A DNA stretch of 49,324 bases from Deltaproteobacteria bacterium (GTDB lineage: Bacteria > Myxococcota > Myxococcia > Myxococcales > 40CM-4-68-19), in NCBI GenBank assembly GCA_025358085.1, contig JANYKT010000082.1:1-49324 (forward strand), in the 5' to 3' direction. Shown here piece by piece: positions 24,162 through 32,650 of the stretch (position 1 is its first letter; the number at the start of each line of letters is the position of its first letter). The notes beneath the pieces were generated by a model. It did not search any database. It was not told the origin of the DNA and saw nothing but the letters and a program-made list of their open reading frames with translations. The position numbers were made by a program, and so were the translations under genes.

Positions 24162-25724
24162 CTACCGCGCAAGGAACGGACTGCCGCGTATGTTCGCATA
24201 GACCACGTCGAAAATTTTCAGCCTGTCGAGACTGTATACATCCCCGACACGGATTGGATTGTCGAGATACAGCACGTCCTGGGCACCTGCTAAAAAAGCA
24301 GGCCAGTTCTCGAGGCCCTTGCCATTCGGATTCCCTGATTGCGCGAAGTTGGTCCAGTAACGGGACATATCATTCGCCAGCTTCCTGTCGGCAGCGCTCC
24401 AGTGCCAGGACGTCTGATCCAGATGGTCGAACATGTACCAGAGTTCGGCAAAATGGCTGGCACCCCAACCCGCGTACACCGAATTGGCTGGAAACGGCGG
24501 TCGCTGCTGGAACGCGTAGTAAAACACCGGACTATTGCCCGCCGCCGCGTGCAACCGGGCCCAGGCCCACATGTCCCAGCCGAATCGCAAATCACGTTCC
24601 AGCCCAAGGCGTGCTTGTCGCGCTTCATCATCGGTGTGGTGGGGATATGCGTCCAGCAGTTGCGTCGGCAATGCGCCGAAGTGCTGTTCAATGTCGGCGT
24701 CGAAGCCCAATGCCTTGACTGCACTGACGTCGACCAGGGAGCGTGCTTCCTCGGTATTGGATCCGAGCAGCAATGGCACATCATATTGACGTCCGAGAAC
24801 GTAGGCTTGATAGGGCGACATCGGCAGCACATAGGGTTCGATGACGGGATGAGCCAATGCGTCGGCGCCGCCCCCCAGCAGGGCAGCCGCCAGCAGCTTG
24901 CGCAGTGCTTCGAGTGATTGCACGTTGAGCGTCGTCGCGAACTTGACACCATCGCGCTCCGCATTGGCGAGCAGGTAACCGGGCGCGAGCTGAAGCGGCT
25001 CGAAAATTCCGCCGCTCTGGCCGATGGCTCGCTGGAAGAGTCCATTCGCGCGCGGCGACACCAGCAGGGCGCTGACCGCCATCGCACCGGACGACTGCCC
25101 GGCGATGGTCACGCGCTGTGGGTCGCCGCCAAACACGGCGATATTGCGTTGAATCCATTCCAATGCGGCGATCTGATCCATCAACCCGTAATTGCCGGAC
25201 GAGTGATGGGCAGATTCTTTCGTTAGTTCCGGATGGGCCAGGAAGCCCAGTGCGCCAAGCCGATAGGCAAGTGTGACGACAATCACGCCCCGGTGCGCGA
25301 GCCGGGCGCCATCGTAGAGCGGCATTGAGGTCGCGCCGTTGGTGTAGCCGCCTCCGTGTATCCACGCGATTACGGGGAGGCGTGCGCCGCTACCGTTCTC
25401 AGGCGTCCAGATATTCAGATAGAGGCAATCCTCGCTGACCGGTGGTGGCGATTCGCCAGGCATCGACACGCCCTTTTGCATGCAGGCGGGCGCGAACGTC
25501 GTCGCCTTGCGCACTCCCCGCCAGGGCGCGACCGGCGCCGGTTCGCGCCAGCGCCGCTCACCCACCGGCGCGGCGGCAAAGGGAATGCCTCGGTAAACGG
25601 TCAAGCCGTTCTGCTGGGTTCCCTGCACTGCGCCGGACTCTGTTCGGGCCGTTCCGGCCAGGGCCGGACTCCCCAACTGGGCCGACAACGTCATCCAAAC
25701 CAATGCGCCATAGATCTTCTGCAT
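24162..25724 (-). CDS. Secreted type-B carboxylesterase
   Basis: This 520-residue alpha/beta hydrolase of the COesterase family has an N-terminal signal peptide (LVWMTLSAQLGSPALAG). The nucleophile is S211 in TIAGQSSGAMAVS, the acid is the Glu in LGSNTEEARSL and the catalytic His is in WGASHFAELW. The oxyanion motif is WIHGGGYTNG, and EDCLYLNIWTPE is the family signature. Its length is normal for bacterial members. Its GC content is visibly lower than that of flanking genes and the protein reads like a proteobacterial enzyme, suggesting recent acquisition. It sits at the end of the accessory region, opposite in direction to IetAS and VapBC. The ATG at 25724 is preceded by GGGG. Confidence 0.92.
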   Translation of the reverse strand: MQKIYGALVWMTLSAQLGSPALAGTARTESGAVQGTQQNGLTVYRGIPFAAAPVGERRWREPAPVAPWRGVRKATTFAPACMQKGVSMPGESPPPVSEDCLYLNIWTPENGSGARLPVIAWIHGGGYTNGATSMPLYDGARLAHRGVIVVTLAYRLGALGFLAHPELTKESAHHSSGNYGLMDQIAALEWIQRNIAVFGGDPQRVTIAGQSSGAMAVSALLVSPRANGLFQRAIGQSGGIFEPLQLAPGYLLANAERDGVKFATTLNVQSLEALRKLLAAALLGGGADALAHPVIEPYVLPMSPYQAYVLGRQYDVPLLLGSNTEEARSLVDVSAVKALGFDADIEQHFGALPTQLLDAYPHHTDDEARQARLGLERDLRFGWDMWAWARLHAAAGNSPVFYYAFQQRPPFPANSVYAGWGASHFAELWYMFDHLDQTSWHWSAADRKLANDMSRYWTNFAQSGNPNGKGLENWPAFLAGAQDVLYLDNPIRVGDVYSLDRLKIFDVVYANIRGSPFLAR

Positions 25725-25832
25725 GACGACCCCGATTCATTGTGCAGAGGCACCAGTGTCCGTGCCAGGCGTAGGCGGGGCAGGGGTGGCGGGCGTCATC
25801 TGCATTGAAATCTTTTCGCCGGTCAGGCGCGG

Positions 25833-26100
25833 TTATTTCAGCTCGCGCGCGATCGCGCGGCGGAGGGTCTCCTGGTCGATGTTGGCGCCCGCAACGACTA
25901 AAGGAATGCTGGTCCGCGCGGCGTGAGATCGACCTGGCCCGGCGCGAAGAAGTGCAGGCCTTCTCCGAAATCCTCCACGCGGCGGGGGTTCGTGATCGAG
26001 CGCCCAGAATTCTGCGTCGTCGATGCGCCCGATTCCTTTGAAGAGCAGCAGGGCCAGGATCACGCGAGCCGCCTCCGGGAGTGTCTGCGCGCGGCGAAGC
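25833..26100 (-). pseudogene. Frameshifted remnant, possibly the end of a CobW/G3E-type GTPase
   Basis: No intact gene is seen in 25725-26100. On the minus strand, protein-like segments occur in alternating frames: RVILALLLFKGIGRIDDAEF, then NPRRVEDFGEGLHFFAPGQV, then IPLVVAGANIDQETLRRAI and RELK with a stop at 25833. The ending is weakly reminiscent of the C-terminal strand-helix of CobW/G3E GTPases (LVFIGxxLDxxxL) or, alternatively, of the end of a PLP-dependent dehydratase. At least two frame changes would be needed. Treat it as an unidentified relic. Confidence 0.3.
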
Positions 26101-26835
26101 TCAAGGAAGCGGAGAGGCGGCGGCTGCACGCGCGCGGTGGAATTGCTCCAGCGCGAGGTTCGCCTGCGCAACGAGTGCGAGTTTTTCTTCGACAGCGGCC
26201 AGCGACGCGCCCGGAATGGCGAAGTATCCTTCGTCGTCAGGCGCGCCGGTATAGACGCGGTTGCCGACGCAGCCGAAGCTCGCCGAGGTCCGCGCGGAGT
26301 TGATGGCCTCGGGCAGCACCGCGCAGGTCGGGCGGCCCAGCGCGGGACCGTGGCCAGCCACGCCCGCGGCCTGCGCCGCCTCGGACAAGAGCATGAGCTG
26401 CCGCGCCGTGCCGCGCACCAGCACTACGTCCGGCGGCGGCTGCGAACCCGGCGCGAGCGGCGAGCCCGGCGGCGGCTGCGGATTCGGCGCGAGCGGCGCA
26501 TAGACCGCGACCTGCAGCGGTGTCTTTCGCGTCGGGATCCGCGGGACCTCGTCCGGCTTCAGATAGCTCATGCCGACCATCAGCTGCACCAGGCCCGACA
26601 GCTCCTCTTGCTCGCCCGCCGAGAGCGGCACGTTGTGCGTGTGCGCGCCGATGGGGCAGCCCTTGTGATCGTCCGCGACGGTATAGAAAGTCTCGCCCTG
26701 GGCGGCCCTTCGCCAGTACCCGCATCCGGCGGCCTCGCGCGCGGAGACCCGCGGCACGCCCGCGGGCGGGGCGTCGACGAAGGAGATAGCGACGGGCGCC
26801 GAGGACAGGCCGAGCAGCTCTTGCAAACGCATCAT
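26101..26835 (-). CDS. DUF169 family protein
   Basis: This 244-residue protein matches the DUF169 pattern. The N-terminal part is LGLSSAPVAISFVDAPPAGV, followed by AGCGYWRRAAQGETFYTVAD and DHKGCPIGAHTHNV with conserved Cys and His. LPEAINSARTSASFGCVGNR and DDEGYFAIPG come near the C-terminus. DUF169 proteins are uncharacterised; the conserved Cys residues could bind a metal or cluster. The ATG at 26835 follows a strong GGAGG site with 7-bp spacing; a second ATG follows at once. This same ribosome-binding site and first codons are copied in front of the methyltransferase at 27570, as part of the direct repeat. Confidence 0.8.
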   Translation of the reverse strand: MMRLQELLGLSSAPVAISFVDAPPAGVPRVSAREAAGCGYWRRAAQGETFYTVADDHKGCPIGAHTHNVPLSAGEQEELSGLVQLMVGMSYLKPDEVPRIPTRKTPLQVAVYAPLAPNPQPPPGSPLAPGSQPPPDVVLVRGTARQLMLLSEAAQAAGVAGHGPALGRPTCAVLPEAINSARTSASFGCVGNRVYTGAPDDEGYFAIPGASLAAVEEKLALVAQANLALEQFHRARAAAASPLP

Positions 26836-26837
26836 GG

Positions 26838-26910
26838 GAAGACCTCCGGGCGCGTTTTCTAGCACGGGTTATGCTCGGGCCATGGGGATTGAGATCGAGC
26901 GAAAGTTCCT
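26838..26910 (+). repeat. 73-bp direct repeat, left copy
   Basis: Identical at 72 of 73 positions to 27574-27646 (difference at 26867/27603). It spans the ribosome-binding site of DUF169, the intergenic region and the first codons of the CYTH gene. Confidence 0.95.
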
Positions 26911-26931
26911 GCTGCCGCGGTTGCATGCCGA
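26882..26931 (+). pseudogene. Duplicated 5' end of the CYTH gene
   Basis: It reads MGIEIERKFLLPRLHADQP, matching the start of the intact CYTH protein at 27618 for nine residues and then diverging. It runs into the opposite-strand methyltransferase end. It is a truncated duplicate left by the insertion, not a functional gene. Confidence 0.8.
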
Positions 26932-27570
26932 TCAGCCCTTCGGTGGAACATTCCAGGGCAGGGGCGTCGGCGGTTCCGCGTGGCCGTATTCCCATTTCGC
27001 ACGGCCTTCCACCTTGTTCCAGTCGACCCAGGGTTCAGCTATCTTTCGCGTGAGGACGGTGATGTTGCTCCCCGCCTCATTCAATCCGACGGAGGAGACC
27101 TCCAGGTAATGCTTCTGGAGGAAGCTTAGGACATTGCCGAAGTCTTTTTTCCTGCGGGTATCGTGAAAGAGCAAACGTCCTCCTGCCTTCAGCAGCTTCC
27201 AGGCATCGAGTGCGAAACGTTCACGGTATTTGTCGGCGCCATCGTCAAAGATGAGATCAAACGGCGCCTCCGCGGTGACGGCCTCCTGCCAATCGCGATA
27301 GGCGATGAACCTGACTTCCTTCTCGATAGAAAGGCGAGCGAGATTCTGCTTCGTCCGTTCAATCCATTTCGGCTCCGTTTCGACTGAAATCAAGGTCCCT
27401 TCAATCGAACCATTCTTTGCCAGGATTTGAGTTGAAGCTCCGGAACCGAACTCAAGGATCCGGGATGCATTCCGGGCGTAAACGGCCAGGAGCTCTGCGT
27501 CGGTGGCGGACAGGTCCCCGATGTATCTCAAAGGGAGTGGCTTGCAGGCCTGCTGTTGCAAAGTCGCCAT
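26932..27570 (-). CDS. Class I SAM-dependent methyltransferase (inserted gene)
   Basis: This 212-residue protein has the Rossmann methyltransferase motif I ILEFGSGASTQILA (about residues 38-51). A motif II-like Glu follows in LISVETEPKW, then PFDLIFDDGADKYRERF and LLKAGGRLLFHDTRR. This fits the Methyltransf_24-like group; the substrate is unknown. The gene is markedly lower in GC than everything around it. It lies wholly between two 73-bp direct repeats and begins just inside the right one, so its GGAGG ribosome-binding site is a copy of that of DUF169. Even its first codons (atg gcg act ttg caa) resemble the DUF169 start (atg atg cgt ttg caa). It ends 21 bp from the left repeat. Confidence 0.82.
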   Translation of the reverse strand: MATLQQQACKPLPLRYIGDLSATDAELLAVYARNASRILEFGSGASTQILAKNGSIEGTLISVETEPKWIERTKQNLARLSIEKEVRFIAYRDWQEAVTAEAPFDLIFDDGADKYRERFALDAWKLLKAGGRLLFHDTRRKKDFGNVLSFLQKHYLEVSSVGLNEAGSNITVLTRKIAEPWVDWNKVEGRAKWEYGHAEPPTPLPWNVPPKG

Positions 27571-27573
27571 GAT

Positions 27574-27646
27574 GAAGACCTCCGGGCGCGTTTTCTAGCA
27601 CGAGTTATGCTCGGGCCATGGGGATTGAGATCGAGCGAAAGTTCCT
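27574..27646 (+). repeat. 73-bp direct repeat, right copy
   Basis: Partner of 26838-26910, offset by 736 bp. In this copy the plus-strand part leads into the intact CYTH gene and the minus-strand part supplies the methyltransferase ribosome-binding site. Confidence 0.95.
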
Positions 27647-28064
27647 CGTGCTGCGCGAGCTACTCCCTTCCGATCTGCCGGCCGCGGATGAGATCGAGCA
27701 GGGCTATCTGAGCGCCAGCCCGACAGTGCGCGTGCGCACGCGGCGTAGAGGGAGCGGCGAGCGCAAGGGCGAATTGACCATCAAGGGAAGGGGCAAGCTG
27801 TCGCGGGCTGAGTGGAACTACGAGATCCCGGCTGCTGAGGCGGACGAGCTGCTGGAGCTCTGCGCGACCAGCCTCCGCAAGACGCGCCGCGAGCTGGGCC
27901 GTTGGGAGCTGGACTACTTCGCCGACCGCGATCTCTGGCTCGCGGAGATTGAATTGGAAACCGAGGACGAGCCATTCGAACGGCCTGACTGGCTGGGCGA
28001 CGAGGTGACGAGCGACGGCAGCTACTCCAACTCGCGGCTTGCCACCGGGAGGGTCAGACGATAA
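27618..28064 (+). CDS. CYTH domain (triphosphate tunnel metalloenzyme) protein
   Basis: This 148-residue protein begins MGIEIERKFLV, which holds the ExExK motif that defines CYTH enzymes. Further tunnel residues are seen in TVRVRTRRRG, KGELTIKGRGKLSRAEWNYE, RRELGRWELDYFADRD and LAEIELETEDE. Short bacterial members hydrolyse tripolyphosphate or nucleoside triphosphates using Mg or Mn. Length and motif order are normal, so this is the functional copy; the start is duplicated at 26882. It is followed 10 bp later by an M16 peptidase gene. Confidence 0.88.
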   Translation: MGIEIERKFLVLRELLPSDLPAADEIEQGYLSASPTVRVRTRRRGSGERKGELTIKGRGKLSRAEWNYEIPAAEADELLELCATSLRKTRRELGRWELDYFADRDLWLAEIELETEDEPFERPDWLGDEVTSDGSYSNSRLATGRVRR

Positions 28065-28073
28065 ACGGGCCCC

Positions 28074-29426
28074 ATGTTCCTGCGATCCATTGTCGCCGTG
28101 TGCGCCGTCGCGTTCGGCGCCCGCGCCGCGGCCGATCCCGAAATCAAGTTTGAGAAGTATCAATTGCCCAACGGGCTGACCGTGATCCTCAGCGAGGATC
28201 ACCGGCTGCCGCAGGTGGCGGTGGACATCTGGTACCACGTCGGCGCGGCCAACCAGACACCCGGCAAGAGCGGCTTCGCGCACCTCTTCGAGCACATGAT
28301 GTTCTCGGGCAGCAAGCACATCCAGCCCACCGCGTTCAAGTTGCTGGAGCAGGTCGGCGCCTCGCAGGTGAACGGCACCACCAACGACGATCGCACCAAC
28401 TATTTCGAGGTGGTTCCGTCCTCGGAACTGCCGTCAGCCCTGTGGCTCGAGTCCGACCGGATGGGCTTTCTCCTCGACACGCTCGACGAACAGAAATTGA
28501 AGGTGCAGCGCGACGTCGTCTCCAACGAGCGCCGGCAGTCGTATGAGAATCGGCCCTACGGGACGACGCAACTTGAGATCTGCGACCTGCTCTATCCGAA
28601 GCCGCACCCCTATTTTAATTGCGTCATCGGCGATATCGCCGACATCCAGAGCGCCTCGCCCGCCGATATCCGCGCTTTCTTCCGTCAATACTACGGACCC
28701 AACAACGCCTCGCTCGCCATCGTCGGCGACTTCGATCCGCAGGTGGCGAAGCAGCAGATCGAGCAGTTCTTCGGGCCCATCCCGCGCGGGCCAGAGGTGG
28801 TCCGGCCGAGCGTTCCGCAGCCGTTGCTCACGGGTGTGATCAGGAAGCGCGTGGACGACAAGCTGGCCGAGTTGCCCCAGCTGGTGCTGGTCTGGAACGG
28901 GCTCAAGCGCTTTGCCGACGACGAGGCCTCCGGTGATGTGCTGGCGGAGATCCTGGGCGGCGGAAAGACCTCGCGATTCTACCAGTCGCTGGTGTTCGAC
29001 AAGCGGGTGGCGAGCTCTATCTCGGCGAACAACCCGACGCTGGAACTGGGCGGTTACTTCGAGGTGACGGCGACGGCGAATCAAGGGCGCACGGTGGCGG
29101 AGTTGCAGCTGCTGGTGCAGGCCATCCTCGACGACGTGCGCAAAAATGGCGTGACCGAGCAGGAGGTCGAGCGCGCGCGCCGGAACATCCTTGCCAATAC
29201 GCTGCGCTCGGTGGAGCGCATCGGTGGATTCGGCGGCAAGGCGGACCTGCTCAATACCTACGAGACGTTCCTGGGTGACCCCGGGTTCCTGCCGCGGGAC
29301 CTCGCGCGCTATCGCGCCGTGACTCCTGCAAGTGTCCAGGCGTTCGCGAACAAATGGCTGCGGGACGACCGGCGCATCGAGCTCGACGTCGAGCCGCTCA
29401 CGGGCGCCGCGCAGGGGGAGAAGTAA
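28074..29426 (+). CDS. M16 family zinc peptidase (catalytic subunit)
   Basis: This 450-residue protein has a signal-like N-terminus (SIVAVCAVAFGARAAA) and the inverted zinc motif HxxEH as H70-L-F-E73-H74 in GFAHLFEHMMFSGS. A downstream Glu in NERRQSYENRPYG is the third ligand. A second, inactive M16-like half follows with YYGPNNASLAIVGDFD and GGGKTSRFYQSLVF. Such pitrilysin/insulinase relatives degrade short peptides in the periplasm. The stop overlaps the start of the next M16-like gene by one base (TAATG), the usual arrangement for a catalytic/non-catalytic pair. Confidence 0.92.
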   Translation: MFLRSIVAVCAVAFGARAAADPEIKFEKYQLPNGLTVILSEDHRLPQVAVDIWYHVGAANQTPGKSGFAHLFEHMMFSGSKHIQPTAFKLLEQVGASQVNGTTNDDRTNYFEVVPSSELPSALWLESDRMGFLLDTLDEQKLKVQRDVVSNERRQSYENRPYGTTQLEICDLLYPKPHPYFNCVIGDIADIQSASPADIRAFFRQYYGPNNASLAIVGDFDPQVAKQQIEQFFGPIPRGPEVVRPSVPQPLLTGVIRKRVDDKLAELPQLVLVWNGLKRFADDEASGDVLAEILGGGKTSRFYQSLVFDKRVASSISANNPTLELGGYFEVTATANQGRTVAELQLLVQAILDDVRKNGVTEQEVERARRNILANTLRSVERIGGFGGKADLLNTYETFLGDPGFLPRDLARYRAVTPASVQAFANKWLRDDRRIELDVEPLTGAAQGEK

Positions 29427-31240
29427 TGAAGACCTTCTTTGTTGCGCTTCTGCTTCTGGGTTGCGCCTCGACCTCGAAGCAGAGCAACACCAGCGTCGAC
29501 GAACCGGTTTCGAGCGCAAGTCCCGCCGGCTCGGCCGCGAGAGGCAGTCCCGCGGCTGCGGGCGCGGCTCAATCGGCTCAATCATCCAGCGGCAATTCGT
29601 CGGCCAGCGCGGCGGCGGCGCCCCCCGTGGTCGCGGCAAAAGCGCAGGAGAGCGCGAAAGTTCCCGAGCCGCCCCCGATGCAGGACGCGGACTACCGCCA
29701 GCAGAAGCCCGCGCCGCTCGCGGTGCAGCCGCGTTTCATCGCTCCCGTGCCGGTGCTGCGCAAGCTGCGCAACGGAGCGCGCCTGCTGCTGGTGGAGAAT
29801 CACACGCTGCCGCTGGTCGCGGTCAACGTGGTCTTCCTCAGCGGCACCGATAAGGAGCCGCTCGACAAGACTGGCCTCGCCGAGTTCGTCGCCGACACCG
29901 TTGACGAGGGAACCGCGTCGCGCACCGCCACGCAGCTCGCCGAGCAGATCGAAGATCTGGCCGCGCTCATCAGCGCCGGCGCCGGCCGCGAGACCACCAG
30001 CGTCCACCTCGACTGTCTCTCCGAGACGCTGCCGCAAGCGCTCGATCTGCTCGCCGACATCGTGCAGCACCCGGCCTTCCGCACGCCCGACGTCGAGCGC
30101 GTGCGGACGCTGCGCCTGACGCAGCTGCAGCAGAAGAACGCCAGCCCCGGCTCGCTGGCGGCCGACGAGGCGTCGCGCATCCTCTTCGGCCCGAAGCACC
30201 CCTGGGGCCAGCCCGCCGGCGGCACTCCCGGGAGCATCGCGGCCATCACGCCTGCGGACCTCGCGCACTTTCACCAGACCTGGTGGGTGCCCAACAACGC
30301 GGTCATTTCGGTCGCGGGTGACGTTACGGCGACGCAGCTGCAAAAGCTGCTGGAGGAGCGCCTTGGCGATTGGAAACCGCGCTCGCTGCCGAAGGTATCT
30401 TTGCCGCCGCTGCCCGAGCTGAAGAGCGGCATCGTCGCCCTCGACAAGCAAGGCACGACACAGTCGCAGGTCTGGGTGCTGGGCCGCATGTTCCCGGCAA
30501 GGAATCCGGATGCTCTTGCGATGCGCCTCGCCAACACGGTGCTCGGGGGCATCTTCACCAGCCGGCTCAACATGAACCTGCGCGAGAAGAATGCCTATAG
30601 CTACGGTGTCGGCTCCGGGCTCTCGCTGCAGCGCAACCTCGGGACCTTTCGCACGGCGGGCGGGGTGATTGCGAAGAACACCGTGGACTCCGTGCGCGAG
30701 TACGAGAACGAGCTGCGCACCTTTTCCGATGGCCGCGTCAGCGACGACGAGTTGGTCAAGGCAAAGGATGCATTTACGCGCGGGCTGCCGTCGGCGCTGG
30801 AGACGAACGGCGCCGTTGCCGGAGCGCTGGCGGGGCTCTATGCGCTGGGGCTGCCGCTCGATTACTACAAGACGCTGCCGGCGCGAGTCGCGCGGATCGG
30901 CAAGCCCGAGATCGCGCGGGTGGTGAAGAAGTGGTTCCATCCGGAGCAGTGGCCGGTAGTGATTGTGGGGCCGGTCGCGCAGAGCGAGGACGCCCTTCGC
31001 AAGCTCGGCGTGGGCCCGGTTTCGCTGCAGCCCGCGCCCGGCGGGAGTTCGTCGCGCCCCCCGCAGCGGTCTGCTGGTGCCGGCACTCCAGTCTCTTCGC
31101 CTGGTGCGGCTGGCGCGCCCGTCGAGCGGTCTTCCGCGGCAGACCAGCCGCTGCCGGTCGCTCCCCGCGCGCCGGTTTCAGCCCCACAGAACGCGCCAGT
31201 CGCCGCGCCGACTTCGCCGCCCGCACCTGCGCCGAAGTAA
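29426..31240 (+). CDS. M16-like lipoprotein, non-catalytic partner
   Basis: This 604-residue protein begins MKTFFVALLLLGCAST, a lipobox with Cys at residue 13, and a Ser/Ala/Pro-rich linker. The M16 fold follows: VPVLRKLRNGARLLLVENH, VVFLSGTDKEPLDKTGLAEF and later WWVPNNAVISVAGDV. At the zinc motif position it reads LAEFVADTVDEG, so HxxEH is absent and the subunit should not be catalytic. The last ~65 residues are a Pro/Ala/Ser-rich tail. It follows the active subunit with a GGGGAG ribosome-binding site and a one-base overlap. It probably forms a membrane-tethered heterodimer with it. Confidence 0.88.
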   Translation: MKTFFVALLLLGCASTSKQSNTSVDEPVSSASPAGSAARGSPAAAGAAQSAQSSSGNSSASAAAAPPVVAAKAQESAKVPEPPPMQDADYRQQKPAPLAVQPRFIAPVPVLRKLRNGARLLLVENHTLPLVAVNVVFLSGTDKEPLDKTGLAEFVADTVDEGTASRTATQLAEQIEDLAALISAGAGRETTSVHLDCLSETLPQALDLLADIVQHPAFRTPDVERVRTLRLTQLQQKNASPGSLAADEASRILFGPKHPWGQPAGGTPGSIAAITPADLAHFHQTWWVPNNAVISVAGDVTATQLQKLLEERLGDWKPRSLPKVSLPPLPELKSGIVALDKQGTTQSQVWVLGRMFPARNPDALAMRLANTVLGGIFTSRLNMNLREKNAYSYGVGSGLSLQRNLGTFRTAGGVIAKNTVDSVREYENELRTFSDGRVSDDELVKAKDAFTRGLPSALETNGAVAGALAGLYALGLPLDYYKTLPARVARIGKPEIARVVKKWFHPEQWPVVIVGPVAQSEDALRKLGVGPVSLQPAPGGSSSRPPQRSAGAGTPVSSPGAAGAPVERSSAADQPLPVAPRAPVSAPQNAPVAAPTSPPAPAPK

Positions 31241-31636
31241 AAACTTCGACTGGCCGTGCTCTTGCAAATCCTTCCCTCGGTTCCTTCCGTGGTGAAGCCA
31301 ATGCTGACTTTCCTGTCGCGATCAATTTATCGTTTACTGAACGTCGCCTCTTACGACGGCGCGCCGTCACTCTTGCCCGTGCCGAGACTGCGGTTGGTGA
31401 TCAGCGGGAGTTCGCGCGACATTCCGATCGCGGCAGCGCCGGTGGGCGCAGCCGCCTTCGTGGCCGGCCAAGGCGCGCGGATCTACTCCTTAGATGTTTT
31501 TCGCCGCCAACCCTTGCTGGACCCGCGCACGCCGCGCGCCGCCTGAGTCTTGCGCGCCTTGCTGGACCGGCGCCGCCCGAGTCTTGAGCGACGGGAAGCA
31601 GCCGCACGAACCTGCGACACGCTGCCGCTGCGTTAC
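31241..31636. other. Gap between convergent genes
   Basis: There is no supportable gene in these 396 bp between the M16 pair and the polyprenyl synthase. A short imperfect direct repeat is present: cttgctggaccc..cctgagtcttg at about 31513-31553 and cttgctggacc..cccgagtcttg at about 31558-31586. No clear terminator hairpin was found. Confidence 0.5.
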
Positions 31637-32650
31637 CTAAAACGCGCGACCCACTGCATATTTCGCAATCTGCTCGAGGTCCTCGCGCACGGCCGCGGGC
31701 AGGGCAACCTGTTGCAGCGCCGCCAACGCTTGCGCGCAGAGCCGACGGGCGTCCGCGCGACATTCCTGCTCGGCGCCGCTGCGGCGAAGGATGGCGCGCA
31801 AGGCGTCTACGTCCGCGTCGGCGTTGCCGAGTCCTCCCAGCAAAGCGGCAACATCCGCAACCGTGCCACCCGAAAGCGCGCGCGCCACCAGCAGCGTGCG
31901 TTTGCCCTCGCGCAGGTCGCTCCCGTTCGGCTTGCCGGTCACTTCCGGCGCGCCGAAGGTGCCGAGCAGGTCGTCCGCGATCTGGAAGGCCTGTCCCAGT
32001 GGCAGCGCATATGCGGACAGCGCCTCCAGCAACGGCGCGGCCGCCTGGGCCAGCGAGGCGCCGATGCGCAGCGGCAAGTCGAAGGTGTAGCTGCCGGTCT
32101 TCAGCCGCTGCAGCTCCAGCACGGCTTTCTCGGAAAGCGGCGCGCCCAGGGGAGCGCGCAAATCCGCCATCTGTCCCAGCGTCACTTCCTCGAGGGCGCG
32201 CGTCATCGCCGCCGCACCGTCCGCGCCGCCGTGACGCAGAACCAGCTCATACGCCCAGCCCTGGCACAGACTTCCCAGGAGCACCGCGAGGCTGCCGCCG
32301 ATGTGGTCGCCGCCGAGCGAGCGGTGCAAGGTGGGACCGCCGCGGCGCAGCTCGTCGCGGTCCATGAAGTCGTCGTGGATGAGCAAGTACGCATGCAGGA
32401 GCTCGATGCCGATGGAGGCGTCGAGCGCGGCGCCCAGGTCTTCCGCGCCGCCGGCTGCCCGGTATCCGACCAGCACCAGCGCCCCGCGCAGCCGCTTGCC
32501 ACCACGCAGGACGTAATCGCAAAGGAGGGAGTAAGTGTCGCTCAGCGCGACCGGAGAGGCCGCGAAAATGCGGCGCTTGCTCTCGAGGAATTCCCGCAGC
32601 CGGGGCTCGGCCAGGCGGGTGTACTCAGCCAGAAATGCCGGAGCGCTCAC
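31637..32650 (-). CDS. Polyprenyl (farnesyl/geranylgeranyl) diphosphate synthase
   Basis: A 337-residue trans-prenyltransferase. The first Asp-rich motif is at residues 93-97 in LLIHDDFMDRDELRRGGPT, the second is in FQIADDLLGTFG, and GGKRLRGALVL near residue 50 binds diphosphate. It condenses isopentenyl diphosphate with an allylic diphosphate; chain length cannot be read reliably here. The GTG start at 32650 overlaps the stop of the upstream HMG-CoA reductase (GTGA), so the two are coupled. The open frame upstream of this GTG lies inside the reductase gene and is not coding. The pairing suggests mevalonate-derived isoprenoid supply. Confidence 0.92.
   Translation of the reverse strand: MSAPAFLAEYTRLAEPRLREFLESKRRIFAASPVALSDTYSLLCDYVLRGGKRLRGALVLVGYRAAGGAEDLGAALDASIGIELLHAYLLIHDDFMDRDELRRGGPTLHRSLGGDHIGGSLAVLLGSLCQGWAYELVLRHGGADGAAAMTRALEEVTLGQMADLRAPLGAPLSEKAVLELQRLKTGSYTFDLPLRIGASLAQAAAPLLEALSAYALPLGQAFQIADDLLGTFGAPEVTGKPNGSDLREGKRTLLVARALSGGTVADVAALLGGLGNADADVDALRAILRRSGAEQECRADARRLCAQALAALQQVALPAAVREDLEQIAKYAVGRAF

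Noticed and set aside
23861-24199. 112-residue minus-strand frame overlapping the esterase end
   Set aside because: Pro-rich complement of the Gly-rich linker on the other strand; no start signal.
28434-30940. Two long minus-strand frames opposite the M16 genes
   Set aside because: Arg-rich shadows; the plus strand has the HLFEH motif and coupled starts.
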